Shown piece by piece: positions 44,239 through 53,189 of a stretch of DNA of 64,000 nucleotides. The first letter of the stretch is position 1. Each line of letters begins with the position of its first letter. The DNA is from Spirochaetales bacterium (lineage in GTDB: Bacteria; Spirochaetota; Spirochaetia; JABEVK01): assembly GCA_947478845.1 (NCBI GenBank), contig CANJXC010000004.1, positions 1-64,000 of the forward strand. The letters are read 5' to 3'. A program made the translations under genes and the position numbers. A model generated the notes under the pieces. That model was not told where the DNA came from and did no database searches. It saw only the letters and a program-made list of their open reading frames with translations.

Positions 44239-46203
44239 TCACTGTCCGGTAGTGGTATTGCCCAAGGAATTGAGCGATTGAGAGTTCTTATTGAGAGAGT
44301 TGAGCGAGGCTTCCATCTGACCATATTTGTTTTTTAGATCTTGCTGGTAGCGCGTGAGGTAGTCATTGTAACTGGCAATCTGTTTATCTTTAGACTTAAT
44401 GTCACCATCGATAGTACTGATATGCATCGAATTGAAGCCTCCCAACTGAGTGGAAGGCTTCAAGAGCTCATCAACACTGAAGGCCGCCCCTGTATTCACG
44501 ATGAGTGATCCGTCTGTACTGTTGCCAAAGAGCTTGCGGACTCCTTCGAGGTCTTTCGCAATCGACTCATCCAGTCTCGGCTCGTCCAGCTCCAAATAAC
44601 CGCGGAGCTTAGAGGCGTTCACTTTGTCCCCATTGCCGGCGGCATTGGTTGAAATGCCAACCTGCGACAGCAGGGTAAATTCAGAACCATCGGTGGCATA
44701 AGGATTCATAAGTATCCGCTGGAGGCCACTTTTCACCTGATTGAGTGCAATATCACCCTGAAACAACCCGAGATTTGCTTCGGCCTTCTTTTTTTCGTCG
44801 TCGGTGAGATAGGAAGCCTCGGTGATGATGGGGGAGGAGGCCGGATTGGAATCACGAATCGTCGTCAGGACCAAGATATCAGTGATCAAACGGTTGTAAT
44901 TGGCCATGAAGGATATGATCCCATCCTTGATAGCTTTCTTGTCAGGCTCAATCTTCACAATGACAGCTTTTTCAGAAGCATTTTTGAGATTGAGAGTGAC
45001 ACCAGGAATGAGGTCGGAAACTGTGTTGCTGTCACGATTAACTTTGATACCCTCAAACTCTAGGGTGGCGTCGGCAGCCGTTGAGAGCGCGTGTTTAGGA
45101 ACCATCCCGGTCTTAACCGCCGGTTCAACAAGTGTCAGTTCCGAAATCGAGATCGACCGCGCAGAGTTACCATTGGAAAATTGTAAGGAAGTCAAAGTCG
45201 CCGCACCATTGAAAACATAGCTGTACGTGGTTGGGGTTGTTGAATCCGGCAACTCCGGCAGCGCGACTATTCCTTTTTCGGTTACGACCGAAAGTCCTTT
45301 CATGGACTTAATCTCCATCGCAGGAGACCCTGCTTGGAGGGGGGGTAACTCACCTTTCATGGGACCGCCGGAAATCGTGATGCCCTCGAAGTTCACTTCA
45401 GGAGCGTCGGGAAGGGTGAACAGACGCTTCGGCGATGCAACAGCCTGAGAAATTGGAGGGCCAACCTGTACCGTCATTCGCAGTTCTGTGCCCGGGTTGA
45501 TGGCCAAAGGTAGATCCTGTTTCCAGGTATTGGTGGCCCCGGGTAGCAGTGTCGATGCCTCGGTCTGCAGCACCTTCTTCGCTCCTTCAGCGGAAACGAG
45601 CATTCCCACCTCCTGCAAAGTAGAAAGAGCCTTTTTCTGAAAACCCACCGTGTTTTTTTGACCAACTGGTATGCCTTCCAACTGAAGAAGCTGGGTCTCG
45701 GAAGAGTTCTTAATGACCGAAGCCTTAAGGAGGTCGGGTTTCTTGATGTTGATGGCGTCCACAAAGTTTTGAACCTTGCCACCTTTGAAAGTAAAAGATA
45801 TTTCTTTGTCGCCCACCAAAAAAACGTAATCACCCTGCGCAATGGCCTTGTCGAGGGGAAGCGGGTCGGAAAGGAACCGGTCACTGGCAGCCGCAGAGGA
45901 GATCTTCACCGCGTAGCTTCCATTAGACGCCCCTCGGGTCGCCGAAACGGTCAAGGCCGTCTCATCGCCCGAAGTGCCAAGCTTGCTTCCGAAAGGAGTG
46001 TTAAAGCCGTACAACGCTTTAGCGGAATCTCGAACATTCTGCATGTACTTATTGGTTTCTTGCCAAACCAACTTCGTGCCTTGCAAAGCCTTTTTGTCGG
46101 CCTCCATTTTGACAAGCTTGTTACGCTCGACCTTTACGAGGCTATCAATGATGTTCTGAGTACCGTATTTACTGTTGACGCCAGGGATACTGATGTCTGA
46201 CAT
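44239..46203 (-). CDS. fliD: flagellar filament capping protein FliD
   Basis: 654 residues. FliD_N domain at the start (SDISIPGVNSKYGTQNIIDS, then LVKVERNKLVKMEADKKALQ), a central IN-motif-like region, and FliD_C with the coiled-coil end (LGGFNSMHISTIDGDIKSKD ... YLTRYQQDLKNKYGQMEASL). In spirochaetes the cap acts in the periplasmic filament. Preceded by flaG at 58 bp. Confidence 0.94.
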   Translation of the reverse strand: MSDISIPGVNSKYGTQNIIDSLVKVERNKLVKMEADKKALQGTKLVWQETNKYMQNVRDSAKALYGFNTPFGSKLGTSGDETALTVSATRGASNGSYAVKISSAAASDRFLSDPLPLDKAIAQGDYVFLVGDKEISFTFKGGKVQNFVDAINIKKPDLLKASVIKNSSETQLLQLEGIPVGQKNTVGFQKKALSTLQEVGMLVSAEGAKKVLQTEASTLLPGATNTWKQDLPLAINPGTELRMTVQVGPPISQAVASPKRLFTLPDAPEVNFEGITISGGPMKGELPPLQAGSPAMEIKSMKGLSVVTEKGIVALPELPDSTTPTTYSYVFNGAATLTSLQFSNGNSARSISISELTLVEPAVKTGMVPKHALSTAADATLEFEGIKVNRDSNTVSDLIPGVTLNLKNASEKAVIVKIEPDKKAIKDGIISFMANYNRLITDILVLTTIRDSNPASSPIITEASYLTDDEKKKAEANLGLFQGDIALNQVKSGLQRILMNPYATDGSEFTLLSQVGISTNAAGNGDKVNASKLRGYLELDEPRLDESIAKDLEGVRKLFGNSTDGSLIVNTGAAFSVDELLKPSTQLGGFNSMHISTIDGDIKSKDKQIASYNDYLTRYQQDLKNKYGQMEASLNSLNKNSQSLNSLGNTTTGQ

Positions 46204-46261
46204 GGCTCTTGTTCTGCCTCCGGGGACGCCTACCGGTGCCGCAAGTGAGGCGCGAACCGGT

Positions 46262-46573
46262 TCAGATCAGTTTGTTGATCAGCAGCCCTACAGCATCCTT
46301 GATGCTCTTGTGCAGCTTCTGCAATTCGACTGCTGGCATTTCCCTGATTAACTTTTCGGTATCTGCGTCAATCACTTTAACAATGATATCATTGGTGTCG
46401 TGATCGACGCTGAAAGTGAGCCGGTGATTGATCACTTGGCTCAGCGTGTTCATCTGGGTGACAGTGTGCTGAATCTCCGTAGCAGGCGCAGTTTTCGGCT
46501 CCACAACCGGTCGTTGCAAAGCTTGAAAAGCCACTTGAGAAGTGTGAATGGGACTCATAAGTTCAATAGCCAT
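46262..46573 (-). CDS. flaG: FlaG-family flagellar protein
   Basis: 103 residues with the FlaG core LTFSVDHDTNDIIVKVIDAD and TEKLIREMPAVELQKLHKSI. AGGAGG precedes the ATG. FlaG proteins limit filament length in other bacteria. Lies between flagellin and fliD as usual. Confidence 0.9.
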   Translation of the reverse strand: MAIELMSPIHTSQVAFQALQRPVVEPKTAPATEIQHTVTQMNTLSQVINHRLTFSVDHDTNDIIVKVIDADTEKLIREMPAVELQKLHKSIKDAVGLLINKLI

Positions 46574-46591
46574 GGTTTCCTCCTGAAAGGA

Positions 46592-46620
46592 AGGAAAAGG
46601 GGGACGCGGCCCCTTTTCCT
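46592..46620 (-). terminator. hairpin between flaB and flaG
   Basis: Perfect 11-bp stem AGGAAAAGGGG/CCCCTTTTCCT with a 7-base loop. It is followed on the minus strand by TCCTTTC and then at once by the flaG ribosome site. It can act as a partial terminator or as a 3' stabiliser that separates flagellin expression from flaG-fliD. Confidence 0.65.
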
Positions 46621-46674
46621 GTTGAAAAACGTTCTTGAAGAGAAGACGTCCAGAATTCTCTCTTAGGAACGATA

Positions 46675-47532
46675 TTAACCGAGAAGCTGGGTGACAGACC
46701 GGGTATTGACATTCGCCTGGGCGAGCATCGCGTTGCCGGCTTGCGACAGGACCTGATTCTTGGTGTAGGACACCATTTGACTGGCCATGTCGACGTCACG
46801 GATGCGGCTTTCACTGGCGGTGAGGTTTTCACCGGCGATCTGCACACCCTTGTACGCCATTTCGAAGCGGTTTTGGTAAGCACCGAGATCGGCTCGCTGC
46901 TTGCTAATCTTCTCATTGGCGGCATCCAGCTTAGTCAGAGCCAAGTTAGCCGAGTCGGGCGAACCAAGAGATATCGTCTGTCGGCCTTGAGCGGTTTCAC
47001 TCTGGAGTCCCAGAGAAAGTGCCGTCATCGTGGCTACATAGAGTCTCTTGTTCTGATCAGCGTTGGCTCCCACCTGGATTTGCATTACGGACCCGTTAGC
47101 ATTGTCTCTGGCGTAAGCACCCGTGAGCATGTTCAAGGTGTTGAACTGAGCGTGCGAGGCGACGCGATTAATTTCGTCGACAAGCTGGGAAACTTCTACC
47201 TGGATCTGCTGACGATCGCTCTGGGTGTAGATACCGTTGGCTGACTGAACCGCAAGTTCGCGGACGCGGTGGACAATATCCTGAGTTTCCGTCAGAAAAC
47301 CTTCGGTCGTCTGAATAAAAGAAATTCCGTTCTGGATGTTCTGTCCGGCTTGGTTCAAGCCACGGATCTGGGAACGCATCTTTTCAGATACAGCCAGACC
47401 CGAAGCGTCATCCGCCGCATTGTTAATCCGCTGGCCCGAGCTCAATTTCGAAAGATCCTTCTGAATCTCCGCTTGATTGGTGCCTAGGACACGGTTGGCG
47501 TTGATGGCGCTCATGTTATGGTTAATGATCAT
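46675..47532 (-). CDS. flaB: periplasmic flagellin FlaB (copy 1)
   Basis: 285 residues, core-filament flagellin of spirochaetes. The N-terminal D0/D1 helices ([40 protein letters not shown]) and the C-terminal helix ([20 protein letters not shown] then [17 protein letters not shown]) are complete; there is almost no variable middle, as usual for FlaB. About two-thirds identical by eye to copy 2 next door. AGGAGGG precedes the ATG and three hairpins precede that. Confidence 0.97.
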   Translation of the reverse strand: MIINHNMSAINANRVLGTNQAEIQKDLSKLSSGQRINNAADDASGLAVSEKMRSQIRGLNQAGQNIQNGISFIQTTEGFLTETQDIVHRVRELAVQSANGIYTQSDRQQIQVEVSQLVDEINRVASHAQFNTLNMLTGAYARDNANGSVMQIQVGANADQNKRLYVATMTALSLGLQSETAQGRQTISLGSPDSANLALTKLDAANEKISKQRADLGAYQNRFEMAYKGVQIAGENLTASESRIRDVDMASQMVSYTKNQVLSQAGNAMLAQANVNTRSVTQLLG

Positions 47533-47537
47533 ATTTA

Positions 47538-47659
47538 CCCTCCTGGATTCGTCAAAGGTAATCCTTTACCTTTGCCTTGCCGCCCTGACCCGGAGAAACC
47601 ACGCGTCGTTTCTCGGCGGAACTGGTCAGACAAGGATCTGGAGTTTCCTAAGAAACTCC
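47538..47659 (-). promoter_or_regulatory. structured flaB leader: three tandem hairpins and ribosome site
   Basis: In the flaB copy 1 leader: AAAGGTAA-AGGA-TTACCTTT (47573-47554, 8-bp stem, loop AGGA), GAGAAAC/GTTTCTC (47614-47593, 7-bp stem) and GGAGTTTC/GAAACTCC (47659-47640, 8-bp stem, 4-base loop). The ribosome site AGGAGGG is at 47544-47538. A GGA in a hairpin loop plus a second GGA in the ribosome site is the arrangement bound by CsrA on the hag mRNA of Bacillus. CsrA control is inferred. Confidence 0.65.
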
Positions 47660-47711
47660 ACGTCCTTGCCGACCTGGGCAGGTGAACCAGAAGTGCGCTG
47701 TCAAAGAACTG

Positions 47712-47749
47712 AAAAAAAACCAGCAGGGCAGTCTCATGACCGCCCTGCT
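47712..47749 (-). terminator. rho-independent terminator of flaB copy 2
   Basis: Minus strand AGCAGGGC-GGTCATGAGACT-GCCCTGCT followed by GGTTTTTTTT, starting 15 bp after the stop codon. Textbook form; it separates the two flagellin genes into distinct transcripts. Confidence 0.92.
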
Positions 47750-47763
47750 TTAAGAATAAACCC

Positions 47764-48624
47764 TTAGCCCAACAATTGCAAGGTCGACTGTGACCTTTGG
47801 TTCGCCTGCGCGAGCATGGCGTTGCCGGATTGGACCAAGATTTGGTTCTTGGTATAGTCAACCATCTGCTTGGCCATGTCGACGTCGCGGATGCGGCTCT
47901 CGCTGGCCTGGAGATTTTCGGCTCCGATGTCCAAGCCCTTCACCGCAAACTCAAGGCGGTTTTGGTAGGCACCGAGGTCGGCCCTCTGCTTGCTGACCCT
48001 TTGGAGGGCAGCGTCAAAGGTCATGATGGCGCGGTTCGCGTCGTCTGGGCTTCCGAGGTTGATTTTCTGACCGTCGCCGAGATTTTTCAGTCCCAGAGCA
48101 GTGGCGCTCATTGTACCCACATACACGCGGGTGCGCTGATCCACATTGGCTCCGATGTGAAAATACATCGAGGCGGTAATCGTATTCGTCCCTTCCGCTT
48201 TGGCGAACGATCCTGTCAACATGTTCATCCCGTTGAACTGAGCGTGCGAAGCGACCCTGTCGATTTCATCCACGAGTTGGCTGACTTCGACCTGAATCTG
48301 TGTTCTGTCCTTCGAGGTATAAATCCCGTTGGAAGACTGCACCGACAGTTCACGCAGACGCTGGAGTATGTCTTGAGATTCCTGCAGGTAGCCTTCCGTG
48401 GTTTGGATGAACGAGATTCCATCGGAGGCGTTGCGGGAAGCTTGGTTGAGCCCGCGGATCTGGGAGCGCATCTTCTCCGACACGGCCAGTCCTGAGGCGT
48501 CGTCACCGGCGCGGTTGATCCGCAGCCCGGAAGACAACTTCTCCATGCTCTTGGTGACTTCTTTCACGGAGTCACTTTGAACGCGCTGAGCGTTGATGGC
48601 GCTCATGTTGTGGTTGATGATCAT
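47764..48624 (-). CDS. flaB: periplasmic flagellin FlaB (copy 2)
   Basis: 286 residues with the same organisation as copy 1: [40 protein letters not shown] and a C-terminal helix [20 protein letters not shown] then [17 protein letters not shown]. It has its own terminator and its own leader hairpin. Two or more FlaB proteins co-assembling in one filament are normal for spirochaetes. Confidence 0.97.
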   Translation of the reverse strand: MIINHNMSAINAQRVQSDSVKEVTKSMEKLSSGLRINRAGDDASGLAVSEKMRSQIRGLNQASRNASDGISFIQTTEGYLQESQDILQRLRELSVQSSNGIYTSKDRTQIQVEVSQLVDEIDRVASHAQFNGMNMLTGSFAKAEGTNTITASMYFHIGANVDQRTRVYVGTMSATALGLKNLGDGQKINLGSPDDANRAIMTFDAALQRVSKQRADLGAYQNRLEFAVKGLDIGAENLQASESRIRDVDMAKQMVDYTKNQILVQSGNAMLAQANQRSQSTLQLLG

Positions 48625-48644
48625 AATATTCCTCCTTGAATATT
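48625..48644 (-). promoter_or_regulatory. ribosome-site hairpin of flaB copy 2
   Basis: Minus strand AATATTC-AAGGAG-GAATATT ends directly at the ATG. The ribosome site AAGGAG is exactly the six-base loop of a perfect 7-bp stem. A GGA displayed in a hexaloop is the preferred CsrA/RsmE target. A second inverted repeat CGAACC-TT-GGTTCG lies about 15 bp further upstream. Confidence 0.7.
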
Positions 48645-48723
48645 ACGTCGATTACCCGAACCAAGGTTCGAGAGACGTTGCACAAATCTTAAGTAAGGCC
48701 CAATCCGTTGGACCCCCTCACAT

Positions 48724-49665
48724 TTACTGATCGGTGTGGGGGAAAAATACTTTAAGGGAACTTGCTAGGTACTGCACAGTGGCCAAATCAACGGCCGCCT
48801 CGAGAGGAGGAAGTAACCCGCACTCCAGTCTTCTGGCATGGAGAAACCACGGGCGCGGTGCGCTTCGCGGCCAAGGCCTGGCAGAGTATTTGCTATCGCC
48901 GGCCAATGGAAAGCCCGCTTGGCGGGCGTGAGCACGGATCTGATGGGTTCTTCCGGTGGCTATCCTAACCTCTGTCAGGGTAAGTCCGCCGGCATGGACC
49001 AGCGGTACAAACTGAGTGTGCGAAGCACGGCCTTCAGGGTCGACGAACGTCAGTTTGCGCACTTCATCTCTGGTCAAGGGAGACTCTAGCGCAAGCGTTC
49101 GGGAGAGCTCGCCTTGGAGTAGGGCCCAGTAAACCTTGTAGACCTCACCATCGACCATTGCCTGTGTAAACTTGCGGGCACCGCGCAGGCTTGCTGAGAA
49201 CACGACGATCCCGGAGGTGGGCCTGTCGAGCCGATGAAGCGGGCCAGGTCGGAATGAAAGACTAGGTTCCATCCCTGTGGCAAGCCTGATTTTCACCAAA
49301 TCATCGAGGGATTGTTCACCAGATTTGTCTCCCTGGACCAACAAGCCCGAAGGCTTGTTGATGACCAGGAAATCCTCGCTTTGGAATAAAATCCAGGATT
49401 CCTCGAACGGGAGACCCCCTAAGGATCGGCGATTTTCGGGTTTGGCGCCAACACCCGAACCTCCAAGTAACGCATCCCATATTTCCACAGTGTCGCCCTC
49501 ACAAACCTTAGTTTCAGGGGTCGCTTTTTTGCCGTTGAGCCGTATATCGCCGCGGCGCATAGAGCGGTGAAGGGGTGCAAGTCCGAGCCTCGGAAGCAAT
49601 TTGCGCACAACAGTCTCTAGACGTCGCCCATGATCGTTTGCCGTTGCCCGGAACTCCTGTCTCAT
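48724..49665 (-). CDS. RluA-family pseudouridine synthase
   Basis: 313 residues: N-terminal S4-like domain (LAPLHRSMRRGDIRLNGKKA) and catalytic domain with VINKPSGLLVQGDKSGEQS, the active-site Asp in GPLHRLDRPTSGIVVFS, and VRIATGRTHQIRAHARQAGF then PLAGDSKY. RluC and RluD cannot be separated by eye. Converts uridines in 23S rRNA. Upstream of and co-directional with flaB copy 2 across 99 bp. Confidence 0.92.
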   Translation of the reverse strand: MRQEFRATANDHGRRLETVVRKLLPRLGLAPLHRSMRRGDIRLNGKKATPETKVCEGDTVEIWDALLGGSGVGAKPENRRSLGGLPFEESWILFQSEDFLVINKPSGLLVQGDKSGEQSLDDLVKIRLATGMEPSLSFRPGPLHRLDRPTSGIVVFSASLRGARKFTQAMVDGEVYKVYWALLQGELSRTLALESPLTRDEVRKLTFVDPEGRASHTQFVPLVHAGGLTLTEVRIATGRTHQIRAHARQAGFPLAGDSKYSARPWPRSAPRPWFLHARRLECGLLPPLEAAVDLATVQYLASSLKVFFPHTDQ

Positions 49666-49740
49666 AGCTTAACCTAGCCACGGCACACGGAACGGTCAAC
49701 CTTGACAAAGGCTTGGAGGGGAGAGAAACTACAGGCGCCC

Positions 49741-50208
49741 ATGGAAACCCTTGCGACGCTCGTCTCAAATCCGATCTTCCTCTCGACCGTGTTTGCTTGG
49801 TTTTCTGCCCAATTTATCAAGACCCTTATCGCTCTCGTGCGTTCTCGAGCGCTGACAAACAAGCGAGACCTGCTGATGTCGATGGTTTGGACGACCGGAG
49901 GAATGCCTTCAAGCCATTCGGCGGTCGTCAGCGCTCTGACGACCGCCGTAGGCTTTAAAGTGGGTTTTGACTCACCCCTTTTCTTAACAGCCCTCTGTTT
50001 TTCGGGGCTGGCCATGCGAGATGCTCTTGGAGTTCGTCAGGCTGCTGGCCTGCAGGCCCGAATGCTCAACCAAATTATCCCCGACCTAAACCTGAAGTTA
50101 GGAACCGCGTACAAGCAGGTTAAGGAAATCCACGGCCACCAGGGACCCGAGGTCATCGTAGGAATGCTCTTGGGCATCTTCCTCGCGGCAGCCTTCTGTA
50201 ATCTGTGA
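49741..50208 (+). CDS. DUF212 divergent PAP2 family membrane protein
   Basis: 155 residues from ATG 49741. Motifs: FIKTLIALVR, TGGMPSSHSAVVSALTTAVG, MRDALGVRQAAGLQARMLNQ and EIHGHQGPEVIVGMLLG, all typical of the divergent PAP2 phosphatase-like family (YuiD group). Several membrane segments. Its stop overlaps the next start (GTGA). Confidence 0.88.
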   Translation: METLATLVSNPIFLSTVFAWFSAQFIKTLIALVRSRALTNKRDLLMSMVWTTGGMPSSHSAVVSALTTAVGFKVGFDSPLFLTALCFSGLAMRDALGVRQAAGLQARMLNQIIPDLNLKLGTAYKQVKEIHGHQGPEVIVGMLLGIFLAAAFCNL

Positions 50209-50846
50209 TTCAAATGCGGGTACTTATCACGGTTTTCTTTTCTGCAACGGCGTTGGTGGGGTGGTCACTCCCTACTCAGGCTGTCACAGAGATTTCAAAC
50301 TTCCATGGACTTGAGTTTGTAAAGGTTGACCAGTTGACGGCACGGCTTACCGAAGGAGATCCCCGGTGGGACCCCTGGCTGACCGGACTCCTGAACGACC
50401 CTAGGCCTGCGGCTACCCTACATCCAGTGTTCACTCGGCCGCGAATCCTTGCTGGAATCCTTTTTACAGCAACAGCGGTCTTGGTTGGGTTTTTTCTACT
50501 TTTGATCCGAAGCCGTCGAAGCTCGCCTTGGGCCTCCGTGGCCGTCTGTGCAAGTATTGCCTTGGTGCTCCTGATTCAGCCTTTTCCGGAAGTTTCCGGG
50601 TCAGCCCCCACCTCCGGCCTGTACCGCCAGCACCTTTGGTATCAGCAGGCCTTTCCGTATGGATTGACATGGCTTGACTACGCACCCGGCAAAGCCATTA
50701 CTCAACCAGCGTATCGGCGGGATGGGGGCAAACTCACAGCGGTTACCGACACCATTTTTGGCCCGGGTGAAGCCTGGGAAGACCAATGGTTTGCGAACAG
50801 TCCCGAGTCGAACGCGGTGCGGCTTTTGAATATCCGGTTCCCTTGA
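50205..50846 (+). CDS. membrane protein upstream of rnfC, hypothetical
   Basis: 213 residues from GTG 50205. A signal peptide-like start (VLITVFFSATALVGWSL, cleavage near TQA), a soluble segment of about 65 residues, two membrane segments (ILAGILFTATAVLVGFFLLL; VAVCASIALVLLIQPF) and a soluble C-terminus. RnfG was considered because of the neighbours, but the flavin-attachment SGAT motif is missing. Function unknown. Confidence 0.6.
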   Translation: MIQMRVLITVFFSATALVGWSLPTQAVTEISNFHGLEFVKVDQLTARLTEGDPRWDPWLTGLLNDPRPAATLHPVFTRPRILAGILFTATAVLVGFFLLLIRSRRSSPWASVAVCASIALVLLIQPFPEVSGSAPTSGLYRQHLWYQQAFPYGLTWLDYAPGKAITQPAYRRDGGKLTAVTDTIFGPGEAWEDQWFANSPESNAVRLLNIRFP

Positions 50847-50897
50847 CGGCCCGATGGTAGCAGGCTATTTTGAGCGAAACCAGAGAGAGGCCCAAAA

Positions 50898-52172
50898 ATG
50901 ACCAGGAATAAAACCTTTCCCTTGGGCGGTATCGAAGTCGAGTCCTTTCGGCACCTGACGGAAGGCTCGCTCATCCACTCGCTGACACTGCCGTCTCTTG
51001 CCGTGGTTCCTTTGGTGCAGTATGCGGGTGCCAAGGCCCGCTGGATTGTGTCGGTTGGTGACAAGGTCGCCGAAGAGCAGGTGCTCGCCAAGGGACTTGG
51101 GCCGAACGACCGTGATGTGCATTCCCCCACACCAGGAGTTTTGCAGGAGTTTCGCGAGGTACCGCTCGCCGGAGGCGAAGTGTCGAGCGCCGCAGTGATC
51201 CGGCTCGAAGGAGAGTTCCAGCGCACGGGAAAAACGGTGACGGTTCGAGACTGGACCTCCTGGAGTCCCGCGCAACTGCTCGAATGCATTCTCGAGTGCG
51301 GAGTGTACCTTGAGTCAAGCACGCTCGATCGGTCTGTGATTCTCCCAAGCCCGGGAAAACCGCTGAAAAATTTGGTCATCAATGGGCTTCAACATGAGCC
51401 CTATTTGACTGTTGCCCTCACCCTGCTCGAGGAGCGATTTCAGGACGTGGCGGAAGGGGTTCGCATTCTCAAACAAATGTACTCGCCTGAGCGTACTCAC
51501 CTCGTCACTGACTCGGGTGACCTCACGAGCCGGTTACCAAAATGGAAAGAACTGATGGAGGGGGTCGAGTTTCCGGAACTTGAGTTCAAGTTTCCCCAAA
51601 CCCAAGCGGGTTTGCTTCTCAAAACCTTGGAAATAGGACAGGAGAGCCTGGTCATCGATGTCGTCGGAGTACTGGCCATCCGAGATGCAGTGGTTGAAGG
51701 GCGACCGCAAATCGAACGCACCATTGTTGTCTCAGGAGGGGGAGCGCGACGTCCCGGAGTGTATCGGGCCCGTATCGGAACTCCACTGTTCCAGTTCTTA
51801 AAGAACTCCGGTGGCATTAAACCGCAAAGTGAAAAAATCCTCGTTGGTGGCCCGTTTCGGGGTAGGACAGTTGAGAATCTCGGGAGTCCGGTTGTCAAGT
51901 CTACCCAGTCGGTGCTCGTCCTGACCAAAAACGAGGTCAACGCCGGTTCAGAGCGCTCTTGCATCCGCTGCGGTTCCTGCGTGATGCACTGCCCTGTCGG
52001 ATTGGAACCCCTGAACCTCTATAAGCTGATTCGGCAGCAGAACTTAGATCAGGCCAGACAGGACGGCTTGGAGTACTGCATCGAATGTGGGATTTGTTCT
52101 TTTGTCTGTCCCTCGCGTTTGCCCCTCGTTGAGACCTTCCAGGCGGCCAAAGAAGAGTTGGCCCATGAGTAA
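50898..52172 (+). CDS. rnfC: Rnf complex subunit C
   Basis: 424 residues, peripheral iron-sulfur and flavin subunit that receives electrons from NADH or ferredoxin. N-terminal GGIEVES motif start, SLBB-type region, and two 4Fe-4S motifs near the end: CIRCGSCVMHCP and CIECGICSFVCP. Slightly short because the C-terminal Ala-rich tail of E. coli RsxC is absent. Overlaps rnfD by 8 bp. Confidence 0.9.
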   Translation: MTRNKTFPLGGIEVESFRHLTEGSLIHSLTLPSLAVVPLVQYAGAKARWIVSVGDKVAEEQVLAKGLGPNDRDVHSPTPGVLQEFREVPLAGGEVSSAAVIRLEGEFQRTGKTVTVRDWTSWSPAQLLECILECGVYLESSTLDRSVILPSPGKPLKNLVINGLQHEPYLTVALTLLEERFQDVAEGVRILKQMYSPERTHLVTDSGDLTSRLPKWKELMEGVEFPELEFKFPQTQAGLLLKTLEIGQESLVIDVVGVLAIRDAVVEGRPQIERTIVVSGGGARRPGVYRARIGTPLFQFLKNSGGIKPQSEKILVGGPFRGRTVENLGSPVVKSTQSVLVLTKNEVNAGSERSCIRCGSCVMHCPVGLEPLNLYKLIRQQNLDQARQDGLEYCIECGICSFVCPSRLPLVETFQAAKEELAHE

Positions 52173-53160
52173 AACACCCCAAGCTTTTGACAGCCTGACC
52201 AGTCTGCGCCTCCATGGGACTCTCATTTTGTCTCTTGCGCCGGTGGCTGTTGTTGCAACGTTCTCGGGAGGGTGGTCAGTAGCCTTTGTGATTTTAACGA
52301 CCATGCTTGTGGCGTGGGTCACTGATTTTCTGCTGCGCCGTAGTAGCTCTCTTCGCGAACGAGATGACGGTTCCTCTCTTCTTTGGGGCCTCTGCCTTTC
52401 CCTTCTCATGCCCCCGGCGGTCCCCTTTTGGATTCCCTGGGCCGGAGTTTTGTTTAGTCTGCTCGTCATCAAGGCCCTGATGGGAGGAAGTGGTTCACCT
52501 TGGCTCAACCCTGTTCTCATCGCATGGGCCTTCTGCCAAACTTGCTGGCCCTCGGAGATGGGCCTTGGGAGGGCCATCTCGGGTGCCGGCTCAGCGCAAA
52601 TTTCCGGTTTTCTGCTGGAGCACCAAAGCACCTTTGATCGCTCGTTCACCGAATGGCTCAATAGTAACGTCCTCTCCTGGATAAATATACAATTGCCTGG
52701 CGGCTACATTGACCTCATCAGCGGTCTGGGAAATGGGGTCCATTCCTGGAACGCCGAGGCCGGTGCAACTCTCCTGCTAGCCTCCACTGTGTTTCTCTTG
52801 GTGCGTGGCACCATTCCCTGGCAGATTCCTAGCTTTTTTTTCGTAGGTTTTGCGGTTCCCATGGCAGTTCTCGGCGGTCTGCCATCCGGAGCCGGGCTTT
52901 TTGCAGGTGACGTTCTCTTTCAGGTCTTTTCGGGAACCTTTCTTCTTGGGATTTTTTTTCTAGCCACAGACACTTCGAGCCGTCCTTTATCGGAGTCTGG
53001 ACTAGCCCTATTCGGTCTGGGGGCCGGCATCCTCACCTTCTCCCTGAGAACCTGGGGCGCTCACCCCGAAGGAGTGGGTTACGCCATTCTGCTTATGAAC
53101 CTTCTGGTACCCTGGATCGACACAGCTCTCAAGAAAAAAGTCCTTAACGATTTTCGTTGA
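52165..53160 (+). CDS. rnfD: Rnf complex subunit D
   Basis: 331 residues with about nine membrane segments. The covalent-FMN site is probably the Thr in AEAGATLLLAS, a diverged form of SGAT. Family motifs GGSGSPWLNPVLIAWAFCQT and LATDTSSRPLS are present. ATG 52165. Confidence 0.88.
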   Translation: MSKTPQAFDSLTSLRLHGTLILSLAPVAVVATFSGGWSVAFVILTTMLVAWVTDFLLRRSSSLRERDDGSSLLWGLCLSLLMPPAVPFWIPWAGVLFSLLVIKALMGGSGSPWLNPVLIAWAFCQTCWPSEMGLGRAISGAGSAQISGFLLEHQSTFDRSFTEWLNSNVLSWINIQLPGGYIDLISGLGNGVHSWNAEAGATLLLASTVFLLVRGTIPWQIPSFFFVGFAVPMAVLGGLPSGAGLFAGDVLFQVFSGTFLLGIFFLATDTSSRPLSESGLALFGLGAGILTFSLRTWGAHPEGVGYAILLMNLLVPWIDTALKKKVLNDFR

Positions 53161-53189
53161 TCGTGCTACAATCACCCTAAGGATTTATA

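Noticed and set aside
50205-50846. RnfG identity for the membrane protein before rnfC
   Set aside because: No SGAT flavin-attachment motif and a different number and position of membrane segments.
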